Source: Bog-159 sp035602155
Lineage (GTDB): Bacteria > Acidobacteriota > Terriglobia > Bryobacterales > Bryobacteraceae
DNA: 7,989 nucleotides
Direction of reading: 5' to 3'
NCBI GenBank assembly: GCA_035602155.1
Contig: DATNMW010000067.1
Span: forward strand, 1 to 7,989
The notes beneath the pieces were generated by a model, which saw nothing but the letters and a program-made list of their open reading frames with translations, ran no database searches and was not told where the DNA came from. Numbering within the stretch: position 1 is the first letter of the stretch; the number at the start of each line of letters is the position of its first letter. The position numbers and the translations under genes are program-made. Positions 5,054-7,989 of this stretch are shown piece after piece.

Positions 5054-7159
5054 GTGCGAAAGCGAATCCTCTACGTCTGCGGTATCGTCCTGTTGGCGAT
5101 TTCGGTGGCGCTGGTCGTCTGGCAGGGTTCCTTCAACTTCGGCAAATACGGACCGGCCGATCCGCAACAAACCTTCATCTTCTGGGCCATCTCCAGCCTG
5201 ATCTTCGTGCTGATGATCACGCTCGGCTTCATGCTGGTGCGCACGGTCGTGAAGCTGTACATCGACCGGCGTAGCGGCCGCGAAGGCTCGCGCATCCAGA
5301 CCAAGCTGGTGCTCGGCGCGCTGGCCCTCAGTATCATGCCGGCCCTGTTTCTGGTGCTGTTCAGCTATCAGGTGCTGAACCGCAACCTCGATAAATGGTT
5401 CAGCCAGCCGGCAGAGGCGTCGCATCAAACCTTTGTCGAAATCTCCGATACCTTGCAAAACGAGCTCCGCGACGAAACCGAGTTGCAAGCTGCCTTGCTG
5501 GCGGCGCAGCCCGAGACCCGCCTGCTGCTGGAGCAAGGCGTGAAAACGCCTGGCTTTCTGCAGCGCTTCGCCAAGGATCAGGACCTGGCCTCGGCCGCCA
5601 TCATCCCGGTCACGGGAGATACGCCGCTGGATTCTATCGGGCCTTTCCCCATCCTGCCTTCGCGCGACAAGCAGACGGTGATCGCCCGGCACGCCATCGA
5701 AAACGACGGCGCGCTCAAGGGCACCGTCGAACTGGCCGCCCGCGTGCCCATCGACATCACCGAAAAGCAGCGTGAGATCGACAAATCGGTGCGCGCCTTT
5801 ACGGAACTGGCCGGTTCCCGCCGCAATGTGCGCACCTTCTATCTGCTTTTCATGGCCATGATCACGCTATTCGTGCTGTTCGTGGCCACCTGGATCGCCC
5901 TATTTCTCTCCAAGCAGATCAGCGTACCGATCACCGCGCTTTTGCATGCGGCGGGTGAAGTGAGCAAGGGCAACCTGAAGTACCGCGTGCAGGTCCGCGC
6001 GATCGACGAATTGGCCAGCCTGGTGCGCGGCTTTAACGTGATGACCCAGGAACTCGAAGCCAACAGCCGCGAGCTCGACGCCCGCCGCCGCTTCACCGAA
6101 GCCATCCTGGAAAGCATCCCTACGGGAGTCATTTCTATCGGCGCGGACGGCTCCATCCGGCGCGTCAACCGTGCGCTAGGCCGCATGTTTCCCGCAGCGC
6201 AGGTGGCTACGGCCACGCGGCTGGAGGATCTGTTCTCGCGCGAAGACACGGCCGAAATCAAATACCTGATGAAGCGCGCCCGGCGCACCGGTCTCGCCTC
6301 CCGCCAACTGGAGATGCAGACCGAACGCCAGACCATGCACTTGGCGGTAACTGTCTCGGCCCTGGAGGAGAAACTTACCTCCGGCTTCGTAATCGTGCTG
6401 GAGGACACCAGCGAATTGCTGCGCGCGCAAAAAGCCGCCGCCTGGCACGAAGTGGCGCGGCGCGTGGCGCACGAGATCAAGAATCCGCTGACTCCCATGG
6501 CGCTTTCGGCCGAGCGCATGAGCCGCCAGTTGGAGCGGTTGCAGATTCCGCCGGAAAACAGCCGCATCCTGAATGAGTGCGCCAGCACGATTTCGCGCTC
6601 GGTCGAATCGGTGAAGACGCTGGTCGACGAGTTCTCGCAATTCGCGCGCTTTCCCGCAGCGCAGCCCGTGCGCAGCGATTTGAACGAAGTGGTGGAAAGT
6701 GCGCTCGCGATTTTCAACGGCCGCCTGGATGGGATCGATATTCGGGTGCAGCTCGGCCGAGACCTGCCGCCGGTCAACATCGATAAAGACCAGTTTCAGC
6801 GCGTGGTGGTGAACCTGGTGGACAACGCCGCCGAGGCCATGCAGGATGCGCTGGTGAAGCGCCTGCTCATCACCACACAGACGTGCGCCGCCGAAACCGT
6901 CGAGTTGGCCATCTCCGACACCGGCTGCGGTGTATCGGCCGACGAAAAGGAGAAGCTATTCCTGCCGTACTTCTCCACCAAGGGCCGCGGCACCGGGCTG
7001 GGACTTGCCATCGTCAATCACATTCTTTCCGATCACGGCGCGCAAATCCGCGTGGAGGACAACCAGCCCACGGGTGCTCGCTTCACCATTGAAATTCCGG
7101 CGCTGGTGGATTCCGAAAACGGCGAGCCGGCGCCGCGGCCGGCAGTGGTCGGCGCATGA
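5054..7159 (+). CDS. ntrY: NtrY-like membrane sensor histidine kinase
   Basis: The 701-residue protein has the NtrY layout. Membrane segments lie at about 5-23, 41-62 and 85-105, then an extracytoplasmic part (about 106-260), a fourth membrane segment (262-286), HAMP linker (about 287-338) and PAS domain (about 345-455). The transmitter follows, with HisKA motif VAHEIKNPLTP (phospho-acceptor His473), N box VNLVDNAAEAM (587-597), G1 box DTGCGV (622-627), F box FLPYFSTK and G2 box GRGTGLGLAI (644-653). It should autophosphorylate on His473 and pass phosphate to the downstream regulator, whose ATG overlaps its stop (ATGA). NtrY/NtrX pairs are linked to nitrogen, redox or envelope responses in Proteobacteria; the signal here is unknown. 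GTG at 5054 is the only in-frame start before the first membrane helix, since a stop lies at 5042. Confidence 0.9.
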   Translation: MRKRILYVCGIVLLAISVALVVWQGSFNFGKYGPADPQQTFIFWAISSLIFVLMITLGFMLVRTVVKLYIDRRSGREGSRIQTKLVLGALALSIMPALFLVLFSYQVLNRNLDKWFSQPAEASHQTFVEISDTLQNELRDETELQAALLAAQPETRLLLEQGVKTPGFLQRFAKDQDLASAAIIPVTGDTPLDSIGPFPILPSRDKQTVIARHAIENDGALKGTVELAARVPIDITEKQREIDKSVRAFTELAGSRRNVRTFYLLFMAMITLFVLFVATWIALFLSKQISVPITALLHAAGEVSKGNLKYRVQVRAIDELASLVRGFNVMTQELEANSRELDARRRFTEAILESIPTGVISIGADGSIRRVNRALGRMFPAAQVATATRLEDLFSREDTAEIKYLMKRARRTGLASRQLEMQTERQTMHLAVTVSALEEKLTSGFVIVLEDTSELLRAQKAAAWHEVARRVAHEIKNPLTPMALSAERMSRQLERLQIPPENSRILNECASTISRSVESVKTLVDEFSQFARFPAAQPVRSDLNEVVESALAIFNGRLDGIDIRVQLGRDLPPVNIDKDQFQRVVVNLVDNAAEAMQDALVKRLLITTQTCAAETVELAISDTGCGVSADEKEKLFLPYFSTKGRGTGLGLAIVNHILSDHGAQIRVEDNQPTGARFTIEIPALVDSENGEPAPRPAVVGA

Positions 7160-7989
7160 AGCCGGTTCGCATCCTGATCGTGGACGATGAGCCGGATATC
7201 CGGCGGTCGTTGGGCGGCGTTCTGGAAGACGAAGGCTACGCGGCGCATGCCGTGGAAAGCGGCGAGGCGTGTCTCGACGAGTTGGCTCGGAAACCGTGCG
7301 AACTGGTCCTGCTGGACGTGTGGCTGCCCGGCATGGACGGCATGGAGGCCCTAACCCGCATCCAGGAGATGCCGCTGCCCGAACGCCCCGTGGTGGTGAT
7401 GATCTCGGGCCACGGCAATATTGAGAGCGCTGTGAAGGCCACTAAGCTGGGCGCATTCGATTTCCTGGAAAAGCCGCTGAGCATTCAGAAGATATCGGTG
7501 GTGGCCAAGAACGCCTTGGAGCACCGCCGCTTGCAAATCGAAAACAGCCGGCTCAGGCAGGACACGGATTCGCGTTACCGCATCATCGGCGAGAGCGTCC
7601 CCATGAAGGCGCTGCGGCACGAGTTGGGGCTGATGGCCGGCACCAACGGACGCGTGTTGATCTACGGCGAAAGCGGCACCGGCAAGGAACTGGTGGCGCA
7701 TGCGCTGCACGCCATGAGCCCGCGCCTCGCTGAGCCTTTTGTCGAGGTGAACTGCGCGGCCATTCCCGAAGAGCTGATCGAAAGCGAGCTGTTCGGGCAC
7801 ATCAAGGGCAGTTTCACCAGCGCGCACGAAACCAAGATCGGCAAGTTTCAGAAAGCCGATGGCGGGACGATTTTCCTGGACGAAGTGGGCGACATGAGCC
7901 TGCGCACGCAAGCCAAGGTGCTGCGCGCGCTGGAAGAGCAGCGCTTCGAGCCGGTGGGCGCGGGCGCCTCCGTGCAGGTGGATGTGCGG
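7156..7989 (+). CDS. ntrX: NtrX-like sigma-54-type response regulator (3' end outside window)
   Basis: The first 278 codons are present. Receiver domain (1-120): acidic pair D10-D11, phosphorylation site Asp54 in LLDVWLPG, conserved VMISGHGNIESAV and Lys107 in EKP, very like NtrX. AAA+ domain from about 142: Walker A GESGTGKE (171-178), Walker B GGTIFLDEV (236-244). The sigma-54-contact loop reads GSFTSA (218-223) where the consensus is GAFTGA, so dependence on sigma-54 is less certain. A C-terminal Fis-type helix-turn-helix is expected beyond the window. Its ATG overlaps the kinase stop codon by 4 bp, implying translational coupling, and the kinase is its obvious phosphate donor. Confidence 0.92.
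   Translation, partial: MKPVRILIVDDEPDIRRSLGGVLEDEGYAAHAVESGEACLDELARKPCELVLLDVWLPGMDGMEALTRIQEMPLPERPVVVMISGHGNIESAVKATKLGAFDFLEKPLSIQKISVVAKNALEHRRLQIENSRLRQDTDSRYRIIGESVPMKALRHELGLMAGTNGRVLIYGESGTGKELVAHALHAMSPRLAEPFVEVNCAAIPEELIESELFGHIKGSFTSAHETKIGKFQKADGGTIFLDEVGDMSLRTQAKVLRALEEQRFEPVGAGASVQVDVR

Noticed and set aside
5039..5692. 217-codon minus-strand frame opposite the kinase N-terminus
   Set aside because: His/Gln/Arg-rich shadow of the NtrY-like coding sequence.
5839..6780. 313-codon minus-strand frame
   Set aside because: Ser/Arg-rich shadow opposite HAMP, PAS and HisKA of the kinase.
7351..7911. 186-codon minus-strand frame
   Set aside because: Antisense to the receiver and AAA+ domain of the NtrX-like regulator, whose motifs are unmistakable.

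Overview
The window looks like a piece of a GC-rich Gram-negative bacterial chromosome. I infer Acidobacteriota, possibly a Solibacter/Bryobacter relative. The hints are a cytochrome c joined to a copper monooxygenase-like domain, a Tat-exported intradiol dioxygenase, an NtrY/NtrX-type pair and an IS21 relic with a zinc-finger passenger gene. This placement rests on general familiarity, not on a marker gene.

Left part (1-2235) is a decayed IS21-family insertion sequence. A small zinc-ribbon protein gene comes first; its 3' half carries three near-perfect copies of a 17-bp repeat about 78 bp apart, probably transposase-binding sites. The istA transposase gene follows, broken by two compensating frameshifts. 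A block of about 440 bp is then inverted: it holds the istA 3' end (with a large internal deletion) and the istB 5' end, both on the minus strand. After it the istB ATPase gene resumes on the plus strand, with a damaged Walker A motif and no C-terminal half. A possible 37-codon gene on the minus strand sits at the right edge.

Middle (2232-2894) is non-coding except for tRNA-Gln(UUG) on the minus strand. The stretch 2300-2600 has no credible gene but an unusual number of short perfect inverted repeats.

Right part (2895-7989) is dense, intact chromosomal sequence. A secreted cytochrome c/PHM-like copper protein (+) converges, with 2 bp between stop codons, on a Tat-exported intradiol ring-cleavage dioxygenase (-). 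The dioxygenase start is separated by only 39 bp from a divergent two-component operon, an NtrY-like membrane histidine kinase and an NtrX-like sigma-54-type response regulator, with 4-bp ATGA overlap; the regulator runs off the window. The two oxidative enzymes both appear to act outside the cytoplasm, and the dioxygenase shares its tiny control region with the kinase operon. A functional link (extracytoplasmic oxidation of aromatic or reduced substrates under two-component control) is possible but only inferred.
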